A stretch of 64,000 nucleotides of DNA, from the NCBI RefSeq assembly GCF_051912485.1, contig NZ_CP196822.1, forward strand, positions 1,240,001 through 1,304,000, read 5' to 3'. Below, one piece after another: positions 24,905-35,773 of the stretch; the first letter of the stretch is position 1; the number at the start of each line of letters is the position of its first letter. A model generated the notes under the pieces. That model was given only the letters and a program-made list of their open reading frames with translations. It was not told the DNA's origin and ran no database searches. The translations under genes and the position numbers were made by a program. Source of the stretch: Nitrobacter sp051912485. Its GTDB lineage: Bacteria > Pseudomonadota > Alphaproteobacteria > Rhizobiales > Xanthobacteraceae.

Positions 24905-26671
24905 TCAGTTTTTGATCGTGATGCAGGACATATCCGAACGCTTCAGGGTACGGCACACAGCTTCGGCTTCATCGCGGTCGAGGCCGGCGAAGCGGGCCCG
25001 GTACAGCTTTTTGCTGCCCTTGGCGACGAACTCGGTGAAAGGATCCGCCTTACCCAGCATGCCGCGGGCGCGGCTTCGCGCCGCATCGAGACGCTCGCGC
25101 GCCTCGCTCTCGGTCTCCAGCGCGCCGACCTGAATGATCCAGCCCGAATGCGACGCCACCGGCTTCACCGCGCCGTTATGCTGAACAGCCTGCGGTTGAG
25201 CGCTGGGCGCGGAATCCGCATTTGCCATTGCCTGCGATGTCGAGGAGGGGAGGCTTGATGCCGGCAGTACGCCCAGGATGCCTTGCCCGGTGCCGAAGTT
25301 GGCAGGCTGCGTCGGCATATTGGCTCGCGCCATGACAGAACCCGATGTTTCCGGTGCCATGTCCCGGACAGCTGCTGCGGCGCCGTCGACCGGCGGCACC
25401 GATGCCGTCGGCGCGGCCGAGGCTAACCTGACCGATCCCGCCTTGACCTGTACCGTCTTTACCCGCACCGGCTTCATCGGTTCGGTGGAACCGGGAATGG
25501 CGTCGATCGGCTGGGTCGCGATGACGCCGCTCGTCAAGGGAGCGGGCTCGGGCTTGGCCCGTTTCGGCGGCAGAGCTGCGGTCGAGGCCGCTATCAGCGA
25601 GCGGGCCAGATGAGTGGGACGGTCAGGCGGCAGCGCGACCGGTTCGGGCGCTGCGGATGCGGTTTGAACGGCGCCGTCGACCTGCACCGTGTCCTTTGGC
25701 CGTGATCGCGCCTGATCTTCGGCCACCATCGCATTGGCCTCGGCCAGGTTGCTCTCGGTGATGGCGGCGACGGTCCGCCGCGTCGCGGCCTTGTCGAGAT
25801 TTTCGGCCAGTAGATTGCGCATGGTCGCATCGCGCGAACCGCTGCTGCGACCTCCCAGGACGACGCCGACTAGATGGCGATTGCCGCGCTTCAGATTGGT
25901 GACGAGGTTGAAACCGGACGCCCGGATATATCCGGTCTTGATGCCGTCAACGCCGTCGACGCTGCCGAGCAGATGGTTGTGGCCGCGAATGGTGCGGCCA
26001 CGGAATGTAAATGAGGTTGTCGCGAAGTAGCGATAGTAGCGGGGAAACCGATCCTGCAATGCACGGCCGAGCGTTGCCTGGTCCCGTGCGGTGGTAACCT
26101 GATCGTCGTTAGGAAGACCTGAGGCGTTGCGATAGACCGTCCGGGTCATGCCGAGAGCGCGCGCCTTCCGCGTCATCATTCTGGCGAAGTCATCCTCGTC
26201 GCCGCCGATCGCCTCGGCGATCACGACCGCCGCATCGTTCGCGGATTTCGTCACCAGCCCCTTGATGGCGTCTTCGGCGCGGATGGTCTGACCCGGCCGC
26301 AAACCGAGCTTTGTCGGATCCTGTTCAGCAGCGTGCTCCGAGACCCGCATCTCGCTGTCGAGGTTCATCTTGCCCGCATCCAGACGCTCGAACAACAGAT
26401 AGAGCGTCATCATCTTGGTCAGCGATGCCGGATGACGAAGACTGTCGGGGTTTGTGGACGAGAGTGTCTCGCCGGAATTGGCGTCGACGATGATCGAGGC
26501 GAAACGTGGATTGTAGCTTTGCCGCGCCTCGTGGTGACCGTGATGGCGATGGTGGTGACGGGCACGGCGCGCGTCGGCGTGATCGGTCGTGAAAACGGCG
26601 GCGGCGATCACTGCCAGTCCGAATGCGCCAGCTCGCATCACGCGCGAGGAAGCCAAGGTTGTGCGAAGCAT
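24905..26671 (-). CDS. D-alanyl-D-alanine carboxypeptidase with SPOR domain
   Basis: 588-residue exported penicillin-binding protein (peptidase S11). After a signal sequence is a His-rich stretch at 39-47. The catalytic motifs follow: SLTK (Ser83, Lys86), SAN (143-145) and KTGYIR. A long Ala/Pro-rich linker leads to a C-terminal SPOR domain (WIIQVGALETESEARERLDAA), which binds glycan strands stripped of stem peptides at the division site. It trims the terminal D-Ala of peptidoglycan stem peptides and is probably recruited to the septum. ATG 26671 has a GGGACGGGGACG run just upstream and is preferred to a start six codons earlier. Confidence 0.93.
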   Translation of the reverse strand: MLRTTLASSRVMRAGAFGLAVIAAAVFTTDHADARRARHHHRHHGHHEARQSYNPRFASIIVDANSGETLSSTNPDSLRHPASLTKMMTLYLLFERLDAGKMNLDSEMRVSEHAAEQDPTKLGLRPGQTIRAEDAIKGLVTKSANDAAVVIAEAIGGDEDDFARMMTRKARALGMTRTVYRNASGLPNDDQVTTARDQATLGRALQDRFPRYYRYFATTSFTFRGRTIRGHNHLLGSVDGVDGIKTGYIRASGFNLVTNLKRGNRHLVGVVLGGRSSGSRDATMRNLLAENLDKAATRRTVAAITESNLAEANAMVAEDQARSRPKDTVQVDGAVQTASAAPEPVALPPDRPTHLARSLIAASTAALPPKRAKPEPAPLTSGVIATQPIDAIPGSTEPMKPVRVKTVQVKAGSVRLASAAPTASVPPVDGAAAAVRDMAPETSGSVMARANMPTQPANFGTGQGILGVLPASSLPSSTSQAMANADSAPSAQPQAVQHNGAVKPVASHSGWIIQVGALETESEARERLDAARSRARGMLGKADPFTEFVAKGSKKLYRARFAGLDRDEAEAVCRTLKRSDMSCITIKN

Positions 26672-26938
26672 GAACGTCCCCGTCCCCATTTTTCGACTTT
26701 AGTCACTGGTTCGTGAGGCAAAATTGTGCCCGACGGTCTCATCTGAACGTTCAGCGCGAACCGGTCTCAAGGCGAGGGTGGCAGGTCAGGTTGCCGTTCT
26801 GGCTAAGAGGCTGGTTTCACAGCGTTTTTTATCGTCCGCCGGAACGCTCTAGATACGGGAATCAGCGTAGGGGGCCGGAGTTTCCAAAAGGTTAAGCAAC
26901 TCTTGATGGCAGCTGTTGGATTTGCGTCGAATGAGCAT

Positions 26939-27015
26939 TTGTGCATCGCACAAAAATGTTGCATTTTATTGTGCAATGCACTATATCTCTATTGAAGAAG
27001 CCGGATGCTCCGGCT
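26939..27015 (+). promoter_or_regulatory. Phasin promoter region with two operator-like dyads and a 5' stem-loop
   Basis: TTGCAT (26959-26964) and TATATC (26982-26987) are spaced by 17 bp, fitting a sigma-70-type promoter. A dyad TTGTGC-ATC-GCACAA (26939-26953) lies just upstream and GTGCA-A-TGCAC (26971-26981) fills the spacer; the centres are 30 bp apart, three helical turns. The 5' leader then has a stem, AGCCGG-ATGCT-CCGGCT (26999-27015). The TGC/GCA half-sites resemble what PHB-responsive PhaR-type repressors recognise; the identity of the regulator is inference. Confidence 0.6.
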
Positions 27016-27042
27016 CGTCATACCAACGGAGAGAAATTCATC

Positions 27043-27381
27043 ATGCTGAAGATCGAAGAAGTCCAGCAGCACGGAAAAGAGCAATTCGATGCTGCGGTCG
27101 CGGCGGCGGGCAGCTTCCAGAAGGGCGTTCAGGCGATCGCCGTGGCCTTTGGCGACTACACGCGGAAGTCGTTTGAAGACGGCAATGCATTCACCGAGAA
27201 TCTCGTCGGCGTGAAATCGCTCGACAAGGCCATCGAGGTGCAGACCGAATACGCCAAGAGGACCTACGAGACGTTCGTTGCGGAGTCGCAGAAGATCAGC
27301 GAACTCTACGCCGATCTCGCCAAGCAGACTTACAAGCCGTTCGAGGATTTCGCCGCGAAGTTCGTTCCGGCCGCTCGCTGA
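27043..27381 (+). CDS. Phasin family protein
   Basis: 112-residue phasin, an amphipathic helical protein that coats polyhydroxyalkanoate granules. The protein is nearly all predicted helix, with typical segments such as AAGSFQKGVQAIAVAFGDYT, SLDKAIEVQTEYAKRTYETFV and AKQTYKPFEDFAAKF. ATG 27043 has GGAGAGAA upstream and follows a clear promoter and stem-loop leader. A terminator lies 25 bases after the stop, so the gene is a monocistronic unit. Confidence 0.9.
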   Translation: MLKIEEVQQHGKEQFDAAVAAAGSFQKGVQAIAVAFGDYTRKSFEDGNAFTENLVGVKSLDKAIEVQTEYAKRTYETFVAESQKISELYADLAKQTYKPFEDFAAKFVPAAR

Positions 27382-27404
27382 TATCGCAAAAGCGTCCTCA
27401 AATG

Positions 27405-27438
27405 AAAAAGCCCGGCCATCATCGGCCGGGCCTTTTTT
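27405..27438 (+). terminator. Intrinsic terminator of the phasin gene
   Basis: The stem GCCCGGCC / GGCCGGGC with a six-base loop is followed by six T. On the left is a run of five A, so it could also serve the convergent TadG-like gene. Confidence 0.85.
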
Positions 27439-27455
27439 GGATCGTCGCGTACGCG

Positions 27456-29294
27456 TTACTTCGCGATGCGGAGCTGCGAGATTTGCGTGAGAATATTCTG
27501 GAACGCATCCGCGGTCTGGGTAGCCGACGTGATCATTTGGAAATTACCGTTGCTGGCGCAGTCCTGCAGCACTTGCGACGTCGGATCCATGCTGCCGATG
27601 TTGACCTGGATTGTGAAGACGGTAGCACCGCTGTCCTTGACTTTCTGACACAGCAATTCCTGCCGCGCATCGATGCTCGACGCATTCGTATACCAGCGAT
27701 TCTGCGTGTTCAGACCGTCGGACAGGAGAACGATGTAGTCCTGATAGATGTGGGTCGAGTCTTTCGCGGGAGCGATGATCGGGCCGTTGGTCGTGTTGAG
27801 CGATTGCCAGCCCCAGGCAAGGCCAACCGCCTGGTCGGTATTGCCATTCGGAGTCATGGAGTTGATCTGGGCTTTAAGGGTACTCCACTGATTGCTCATG
27901 GCAGTAATTGTCGCAGGCGGGCAGTAGGTCGACTGCTCCGCATAATACCGCGTCGACGTTGTCCCATCGCCCATCATGGTACCGTCATTCGTCACATAAG
28001 CAGTATTGGTGGTGTCGTAGTTCTGGTCTCGATCGGTAATGCAGCCGTTCCAGGTGCTGATGGGGTTAGTGGACGACTGCTGCCAGTCGTTCTGAACCTG
28101 AAGTGTCGGATCCGAATACGTTGTTGGTGTCCATTTTCGGTTTTTAAAACCGACATAGGCGCTAACCCGCGGTTGACTCAGATTATGGGTGTGATCATTT
28201 GGACCGGGCTGCGTCCAGTTATGAACGTAAGTCTTGCCGGAGCACGACTTCGTGCTGCCGCTGCCGCTGCAGGTACAGCCGGAGACAGAAGAGCCAGAGG
28301 ACGTCGTTGGGCAACTGCAGGACGATGACCCCGAGCAGAATGTTTCTACGATGCCGGTTGCTACGCTTTCCCAGCAACCGTTGTAATACGCACGAGAGTT
28401 GTTATCGATACTTGGGCAAATGTAGCCCTTATAAGTACCGCTCGACGGAATCGTCGAGATGTTTGAGGCTCCGTTACTAGGACCGCTGGTGCAGGTGAAT
28501 CCGCTACTGCTGTTTGTGAATGGACATTTCACTCCCGGTCCCACCGCGTGCCAGTTCATAGGAAGCTTTGGTGGCTGGGAGCTTTTGTTGTTCGGCTGCT
28601 GCGCAGTCGGCGGATTTAGCCAATCGGCCCAGTTGATCCAGTTTGCGTTGTAGTTGGAAGAGCCGACATTGACGTCCTTTGAGAACGGAATAATCGAAAT
28701 ATAGACGTCGCCACTAGTTTTGCTGAAAGCGGACAATGAATCGATCATGTTTTTCGCCGCGCTTTGGAGCGCCGCCATCTTGCCGTTGTCCGCCATCGAG
28801 CCGGTGTTATCCAACACCATTGCGACGCGCATGCGCGAATTACCCCACGTCGACGTGGAACTGGTACCAAATGTGAGCTGCGGAAAACCGGCGACCTTCA
28901 TGAAGTCGGTTTTGATGGTGCCGTGTCCGGAGGCGAGAATTGTCGCCGCCGCGGATGAGGTGCTCGGCGTGTAGGTAGCATCCAACGTCACACCAAGCGC
29001 GTTGGTATCATGATAAAGGGATGAAAAATATCGCTGCAAGGCGTCTTTGATCTGCTGCGACGACATGGCCGGATTAGCTGCGGCGTCCTTTGAGACCATC
29101 AGCACCGCCGAATCTATTGCCGCCTGCATCGATGAGCGCGCCGCGTTGGCCCGTGTATAGTCCACGGCGGCCCCGACGAAGCCAAGCACCGGCAAGAGAG
29201 CAATCGCAAAAATTGGTGCGATATTACCTCGTAGATCTCTACCAAAATGGGTAGCCGAACTGCGAATCCGTTTGGGAATTGACGTACCAGACAT
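27456..29294 (-). CDS. TadG-like pilus-assembly protein with VWA domain
   Basis: About 612 residues from ATG 29294 (alternative 29327). The N-terminus has a TadE/TadG-type membrane segment (residues 24-44) with GNIAPIFAIALLPVLGFVGAAVDY. A VWA domain has its MIDAS at 162-166 (DNTGS). It is interrupted by a large Ser/Thr/Asn/Gly-rich insert of about 200 residues that includes a Cys-rich patch (CSGSSSCSCP, CTCSGSGSTKSC). The domain resumes with YIVLLSDGLNTQNRWY. TadG proteins accompany Flp/Tad pili, but no tad/flp gene is nearby, so it is a stand-alone copy. Its role may be surface adhesion or envelope sensing. Confidence 0.85.
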   Translation of the reverse strand: MSGTSIPKRIRSSATHFGRDLRGNIAPIFAIALLPVLGFVGAAVDYTRANAARSSMQAAIDSAVLMVSKDAAANPAMSSQQIKDALQRYFSSLYHDTNALGVTLDATYTPSTSSAAATILASGHGTIKTDFMKVAGFPQLTFGTSSTSTWGNSRMRVAMVLDNTGSMADNGKMAALQSAAKNMIDSLSAFSKTSGDVYISIIPFSKDVNVGSSNYNANWINWADWLNPPTAQQPNNKSSQPPKLPMNWHAVGPGVKCPFTNSSSGFTCTSGPSNGASNISTIPSSGTYKGYICPSIDNNSRAYYNGCWESVATGIVETFCSGSSSCSCPTTSSGSSVSGCTCSGSGSTKSCSGKTYVHNWTQPGPNDHTHNLSQPRVSAYVGFKNRKWTPTTYSDPTLQVQNDWQQSSTNPISTWNGCITDRDQNYDTTNTAYVTNDGTMMGDGTTSTRYYAEQSTYCPPATITAMSNQWSTLKAQINSMTPNGNTDQAVGLAWGWQSLNTTNGPIIAPAKDSTHIYQDYIVLLSDGLNTQNRWYTNASSIDARQELLCQKVKDSGATVFTIQVNIGSMDPTSQVLQDCASNGNFQMITSATQTADAFQNILTQISQLRIAK

Positions 29295-29785
29295 GGCTGT
29301 CACCGATCCGTTGGTTTCAACCGGCATTTCGAGCCGGAGGACTAAACGGGTGGTAAAGTTGTCCCGAGAAAGCAGGTAAATAGCCGCATAAATTGCGAGG
29401 ATGAGCCGAAAGATCGCGGCTGTCGTCAACGGAGCTTAAAGCGCCATATGGGTTATTCTCGCAGACCGGGAGGGCCTGGTTAACCATCGGCTCGAGGGCT
29501 GGACGCAGCGGATGTTGTTTCGCTAGCGATCTACGATCTTGCGGTCAGTCGAATACGGACCCATACTCAAGTCATCCGGACCAGCCGACGGTCGACCGGG
29601 ACATAGGCGGCCGCCGTGAAAATTTGCCTGGATTGATACGACCGCCTGGCGAATTTTGCCTGGCCGGTATCGTTCATCCTGCGGGGATATCGAACGCTTG
29701 AGCCATGTTGAAGCTGCCTGCCATTCAGACATCTGGAACGTCCGTGCTGCTTGTGGCGGACATCTGTTCATTGGCTGCGCCGAGA
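29295..29785. other. 491-base intergenic region upstream of clpS and the TadG-like gene
   Basis: Divergent intergenic region. It holds a near-perfect direct repeat, AATTTGCCTGG at 29621-29631 and ATTTTGCCTGG at 29653-29663, 32 bp apart, which could bind a regulator. I found no convincing -35/-10 pair and no gene. Confidence 0.35.
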
Positions 29786-30118
29786 ATGAGTGACGACGAA
29801 GGGCGCGCCGATGGTCGGGGCGATCCGGCCGCTTCGGTCATCACCAAAGTCAAACCGAAGACCAAACGTCCCCATCTCTACCGCGTGCTGATATTGAATG
29901 ACGATTACACTCCCATGGAGTTCGTCGTTCACGTCCTCGAGAAGTTCTTTCAGAAGGATGTGGAGGCCGCCACCCAGATCATGCTGCACGTCCACCATCA
30001 CGGTATAGGCGAATGCGGCGTGTTCACCTATGAGATCGCCGAGACCAAGGTGACGCAGGTGATGGATTTTGCGCGCAAGCACCAGCATCCGCTGCAATGC
30101 GTGATGGAAAAAAAGTAG
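29786..30118 (+). CDS. clpS: ATP-dependent Clp protease adaptor ClpS
   Basis: 110-residue N-recognin that delivers N-degron substrates to ClpA. The conserved core is present: LYRVLILNDDYTPMEFVVHVL (Asn/Asp substrate pocket) and IMLHVHHHGIGECGVFTYEIAETKV. An upstream in-frame start at 29705 would add 27 residues atypical of the family; ATG 29786 gives the usual length. clpA follows 237 bases downstream on the same strand. Confidence 0.95.
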   Translation: MSDDEGRADGRGDPAASVITKVKPKTKRPHLYRVLILNDDYTPMEFVVHVLEKFFQKDVEAATQIMLHVHHHGIGECGVFTYEIAETKVTQVMDFARKHQHPLQCVMEKK

Positions 30119-30355
30119 CTGCATCGGTTCGGCGAAATCGAAACGGCTTTGTGGGGTTACCGGATTTTAGTCGGCGCAAATCCGTGTGTGGTTCTTCCGG
30201 GCCGCTGCGAGAGATTCGGAACAAGCGCGCCGCAATTTCTGCGCTGAACCGGCTCTTCCCCCGGGGTAGTGCATTACTATATTATTGACGAAGGTTGTTG
30301 TTGCCTGATGGGGCGATGGCGATCATGATGGCCAAGAGACCCTAGAGGACGCGGA

Positions 30356-32743
<2,388 letters not shown>

Positions 32744-32761
32744 GGGTAACCGCAAAAAATC

Positions 32762-32798
32762 AAACGGCCGGCACTATAAGTGCCGGCCGTTTTGCTTT
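32762..32798 (+). terminator. Intrinsic terminator of clpA
   Basis: Perfect 14-bp arms AAACGGCCGGCACT and AGTGCCGGCCGTTT with an ATA loop, followed by TTGCTTTT. An A-run precedes it on the left, so it may act in both directions for convergent rplI. Confidence 0.88.
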
Positions 32799-32816
32799 TG
32801 GACAGGGGGGCCGCTG

Positions 32817-32873
32817 AAGCGTTTTCGAACCAAGCCCTCAGGCTTGGTTCGCGTGAAGAAAACGCGTCAAATC
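32817..32873. repeat. REP-like palindromic repeat, copy B
   Basis: The inner hairpin has perfect 11-bp arms CGAACCAAGCC and GGCTTGGTTCG around a CTCA loop (32826-32851), nested within GCGTTTTC (32819-32826) and GAAAACGC (32858-32865). The GCGTTTTC/GAAAACGC frame is shared with copy D at 55768. It lies between convergent clpA and rplI, just after the clpA terminator. Confidence 0.7.
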
Positions 32874-32918
32874 TGGATCATTGAGTCCTGCTGCTGATTC
32901 CTGCAGAAGCGAAAAGAC

Positions 32919-33533
32919 TCAAGCGTCCTTCTCTTCGGCGTTCTGTTCGCTCTCGGCGTCGGTGACGTCGTCGTGCTGCGCTTCCGGATCGAAGAATTCG
33001 CCGGCGGCGGCGATCGCTTCCGCTGCGGCGTCGCGATCCTCCCGTCGGGTGCTGATTTCCTCGCCACGCTTGATACGCTCGGCTTCGTCGGCGCTGCGAG
33101 CGACGGTCACCATGATATGGGCTTCCACCTCGGGATGGACTGCGACCGTCAGCTTCTGCCGGCCGATCGTCTTGATCGGCGTATCAAGCCAGACCTGCGG
33201 GCGGCTGACGATGATGCCGTCTGCGGCCAGCGAGGTAACGATGTCGCGCACCGTGACCGAGCCAAACAGCTGACCGGTCTCCGACGCCTGGCGGATAATG
33301 ACGATGTCGCGGCCGTCGATCTTCTCGGCGACTTTGGCGGCTTCGCCCTTGGCCTGGATATTGTTGGCCTCGAGCTCGGCCTTCATGCCGTCATATCTGG
33401 CTCGGTTGTCGGCGGTCGCGCGCAGGGCCTTGCCGCGTTTGAGAAGGAAGTTGCGGGCGAATCCGTCCTTGACCTTCACGACATCGCCCATCTGGCCAAG
33501 CTTGGCCACGCGTTCCAGCAGAATGACTTCCAT
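32919..33533 (-). CDS. rplI: 50S ribosomal protein L9
   Basis: 204-residue L9. The N-terminal rRNA-binding domain is canonical (MEVILLERVAKLGQMGDVVKVKDGFARNFL). It is connected by a long helix to the C-terminal domain (ITSLAADGIIVSRPQVWL, VHPEVEAHIMVTVA). A further 45-50 residue acidic tail, rich in Glu/Asp/Ala, extends beyond the usual 150 residues, as often seen in Bradyrhizobiaceae. Last gene of the rpsF-rpsR-DUF2232-rplI series. Confidence 0.97.
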   Translation of the reverse strand: MEVILLERVAKLGQMGDVVKVKDGFARNFLLKRGKALRATADNRARYDGMKAELEANNIQAKGEAAKVAEKIDGRDIVIIRQASETGQLFGSVTVRDIVTSLAADGIIVSRPQVWLDTPIKTIGRQKLTVAVHPEVEAHIMVTVARSADEAERIKRGEEISTRREDRDAAAEAIAAAGEFFDPEAQHDDVTDAESEQNAEEKDA

Positions 33534-33575
33534 GTTCGATCCCCTTGTTCGGAGTTGAGCGGGTTTATGTTGAAT

Positions 33576-34565
33576 TCACGATTTAGGCGTGAGCGGTGGA
33601 GGCATGTGCCGCTGCAGGTAGCGTTGGCGAAATCCGAAGATCGCGTCGGCGATGCCGATGCCGACCATGGCAATGACCGGCCAGATGAACATGAGCACGA
33701 CGGCGTAGACGGAAGCGATCCACAGCCCGCGGTTCCGCAGCGTCAGTGTGATCGTGTGCAACACGGCGAAACCCGCGAGCGCATACGCCATCATCAGACA
33801 CGCGGTGACGATCTTGGCCATGATTGCTGGAAGTCCGCCGGTGAAGCACAGCGCCAGTGCCACGGCCGTCGCAACTAGCGCCATTGGCGGGAGCGTTGTT
33901 GTCTTCATGTCGGGCCAGGGGCGTCGCAGCCGACCCGAGGTGGCGGTGACCTTGGCCGCGAGCCACACATTGAGCGTCAGCGTCGTCATTGCGATCGTCG
34001 CGGCGGCGGCGGGAGCGATGGCCACAAACGCATCGACGACCTCGGAGGCCTGGTCCCGTGATGCCGCGTCATCCTGCACATTGACGATACGCAGCAACCC
34101 GTGGCGCAGCGTATCCGTAATGGTCGATGCATCGGAGCCGAGCGTCAGCAGTGCGGCGGTTGTGGTCAGGGCGGCGAAGCATGCGATCCACATCAGAATG
34201 CGTCCGAGTGGATACCAGTCGACCGGCGGCGGTCCGGCCGGCGCCACGCCGGTCCCTTGCGGCGGCGCATCCGCCGTGACAGGGCGACCGAGCAAAACCA
34301 GGTGCCCGAGCCACCACGCCGGGAGTGCGACTGTCAACACGAAGGCGGCGGAATAGGGCGGGCCGAACATGGCGCCGAGAACGGCGCCGGCCAAGGCGCC
34401 GCCGATTGCCGCGCAGGTCGGTCCCCATCCCATTGCCGCGACCATCAGAGGCAGCGGGGCCAGATAGAACAGCAGCAACGAGACGAGCGCTCCCGAAATG
34501 ATCGAGGCGAACATCAGCGCCGACGCACAGCCGGCTGCAACTGCGATGAGGAGGTTCATAATCAT
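33576..34565 (-). CDS. DUF2232 family membrane protein
   Basis: 329-residue polytopic membrane protein with about eight hydrophobic segments, matching DUF2232. The first helices read MNLLIAVAAGCASALMFA and LVSLLLFYLAPLPLMVAAM, and LPAWWLGHLVLLGRP follows. The family typically sits between rpsR and rplI in alphaproteobacteria, as here; its function is unknown. ATG 34565 is preceded by GGGAGCGGGA. A hairpin followed by T-rich sequence separates it from rpsR. Confidence 0.9.
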   Translation of the reverse strand: MIMNLLIAVAAGCASALMFASIISGALVSLLLFYLAPLPLMVAAMGWGPTCAAIGGALAGAVLGAMFGPPYSAAFVLTVALPAWWLGHLVLLGRPVTADAPPQGTGVAPAGPPPVDWYPLGRILMWIACFAALTTTAALLTLGSDASTITDTLRHGLLRIVNVQDDAASRDQASEVVDAFVAIAPAAAATIAMTTLTLNVWLAAKVTATSGRLRRPWPDMKTTTLPPMALVATAVALALCFTGGLPAIMAKIVTACLMMAYALAGFAVLHTITLTLRNRGLWIASVYAVVLMFIWPVIAMVGIGIADAIFGFRQRYLQRHMPPPLTPKS

Positions 34566-34649
34566 CAGCTGTCCCGCTCCCCTCGAGCGGTTAGAGGTTT
34601 CTTTTGAACCCCAACCATCGGCGACCGGAGGATGGTCCGGAAGCCTTAT

Positions 34650-34685
34650 GAAAAATGAGTGGCGGCGGCGTAAATGCCGCCACTC
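34650..34685 (-). terminator. Hairpin terminator or attenuator after rpsR
   Basis: The arms GAGTGGCGGC (34657-34666) and GCCGCCACTC (34676-34685) pair perfectly, with a nine-base loop. On the minus strand the stem is followed by ATTTTTC, so it can act as an intrinsic terminator directly after rpsR, lowering expression of the downstream DUF2232 and rplI genes. Confidence 0.7.
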
Positions 34686-34691
34686 GCCGAA

Positions 34692-34931
34692 TTAGCGGAT
34701 GACGTAAGGAAGCAAGCCGAGGAACCGTGCGCGCTTGACGGCCTGCGCGAGTTCGCGCTGCTTCTTGGCGGATACCGCGGTGATGCGGCTCGGCACAATC
34801 TTGCCGCGCTCCGAGACGTAACGCATCAGCAGCTTGGAATCCTTGTAGTCGATTTTCGGCGCATTCGAGCCCGTGAACGGGCAGGTCTTGCGGCGGCGGA
34901 AAAACGGACGGCGGGCACCAGCATCAGCCAT
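34692..34931 (-). CDS. rpsR: 30S ribosomal protein S18
   Basis: 79-residue S18. Characteristic parts: RRPFFRRRKTCPFTG, IDYKDSKLLMRYVSERGKIVPSRIT and AVSAKKQRELAQAVKRARFLGLLPYV. It begins five bases after rpsF ends; S6 and S18 bind each other on the 30S platform. Followed by a hairpin with terminator features. Confidence 0.97.
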   Translation of the reverse strand: MADAGARRPFFRRRKTCPFTGSNAPKIDYKDSKLLMRYVSERGKIVPSRITAVSAKKQRELAQAVKRARFLGLLPYVIR

Positions 34932-34936
34932 GATTC

Positions 34937-35380
34937 TTACTCCTCAACCACTGCGGTGGCTTCGTCGCGCGGCCGGCGCGGACCGCGCTCGCCGCGGAAG
35001 CCGCCTTCGCGGTCACCACGGAAACCGCCGCCGCGATCGTCGCGGTCACGGTCGCGATCGGCTTTGCGCATCATCGCGGACGGGCCTTCCTCATGTTCGT
35101 CGACGCGAACGGTGAGATAGCGGATGACGTCTTCGTGGATGCGTTCCTGGCGCTCGATCTCGTTGACCACCGCGGAGGGGCCCTCGATGTTGAGCAGCAC
35201 GAAATGCGCCTTGCGGTTTTTCTTCATGCGATAGGTGAGTGAACGTACACCCCAGTTCTCGGTCTTGGTGACCTTGCCGCCCAATCCGGTGATCACACCA
35301 GTGATCTGGTTGGTCAATTCCTCGACCTGCTGGGAACTCGCATCCTGGCGCGCGAGAAAAACATGCTCATAGAGAGGCAT
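34937..35380 (-). CDS. rpsF: 30S ribosomal protein S6
   Basis: 147-residue S6 from the ATG at 35380, preceded by AGGAAAGGACATCC. The core MPLYEHVFLARQDASSQQVEEL, VTKTENWGVRSLTYRMKKNRKAHFVLL and EDVIRYLTVRVD is canonical. A C-terminal tail of about 50 residues is rich in Arg, Gly and Asp (DRDRDDRGGGFRGD) and probably disordered. An in-frame upstream extension to 35566 is leader RNA, not coding. First gene of the ribosomal-protein operon. Confidence 0.96.
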   Translation of the reverse strand: MPLYEHVFLARQDASSQQVEELTNQITGVITGLGGKVTKTENWGVRSLTYRMKKNRKAHFVLLNIEGPSAVVNEIERQERIHEDVIRYLTVRVDEHEEGPSAMMRKADRDRDRDDRGGGFRGDREGGFRGERGPRRPRDEATAVVEE

Positions 35381-35577
35381 GGATGTCCTTTCCTGACGTT
35401 GGCGCGGACCTCGGCGGCAAGCCCTTCGAGGCCTTCGGAAAGGACTCGGGATAAGCTCAGAAGGCGGAAGCACGGGACGACGGACCAACGGGCCCTGCCG
35501 CATCAATATCGCCTGAGTAAGGTGAAATTGCTGAGACCGTCCGTTCAGCTCCCGGCCGGGATCCACGGATGACGCGG
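35381..35577 (-). promoter_or_regulatory. Long leader of the rpsF operon
   Basis: If transcription starts just downstream of the -10 box at 35578, the mRNA leader is about 190 bases and non-coding. In several bacterial groups rpsF leaders bind the S6:S18 complex for feedback control. I could not confirm the conserved structure by eye, so a regulatory role is inference. Confidence 0.4.
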
Positions 35578-35605
35578 GTTATACGGATTTTCGGGTCGGT
35601 TGCAA
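35578..35605 (-). promoter_or_regulatory. rpsF operon promoter
   Basis: On the minus strand, TTGCAA (35605-35600) and TATAAC (35583-35578) are separated by 16 bp, fitting a housekeeping promoter about 200 bases upstream of rpsF. Confidence 0.55.
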
Positions 35606-35773
35606 GGGAAAGCGCCGGGTTTCGCGCTTCCGGGCCTGTCCAAACAGTCAAAGCAAGCCACTAGGCGGGGGACCCTAGGGGGCGCAGCCGGGGCACAGGT
35701 CGCTCACGTGCAGCCGTCTTGACATCATCCGGCGCGCGGTGTCTCTCCGCCCGGGGTTTTTAGGGGCGGACGC
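35606..35773. other. Spacer between the rpsF promoter and fabD
   Basis: Divergent intergenic DNA. A TTGACA at 35719-35724 on the plus strand could be a fabD -35 box, but no good -10 is seen at the right distance. Nothing else is recognised. Confidence 0.3.

Noticed and set aside
27402..28328. 308-codon plus-strand frame after the phasin gene
   Set aside because: It runs through the phasin terminator and antisense to the VWA gene; no ribosome site or motif.
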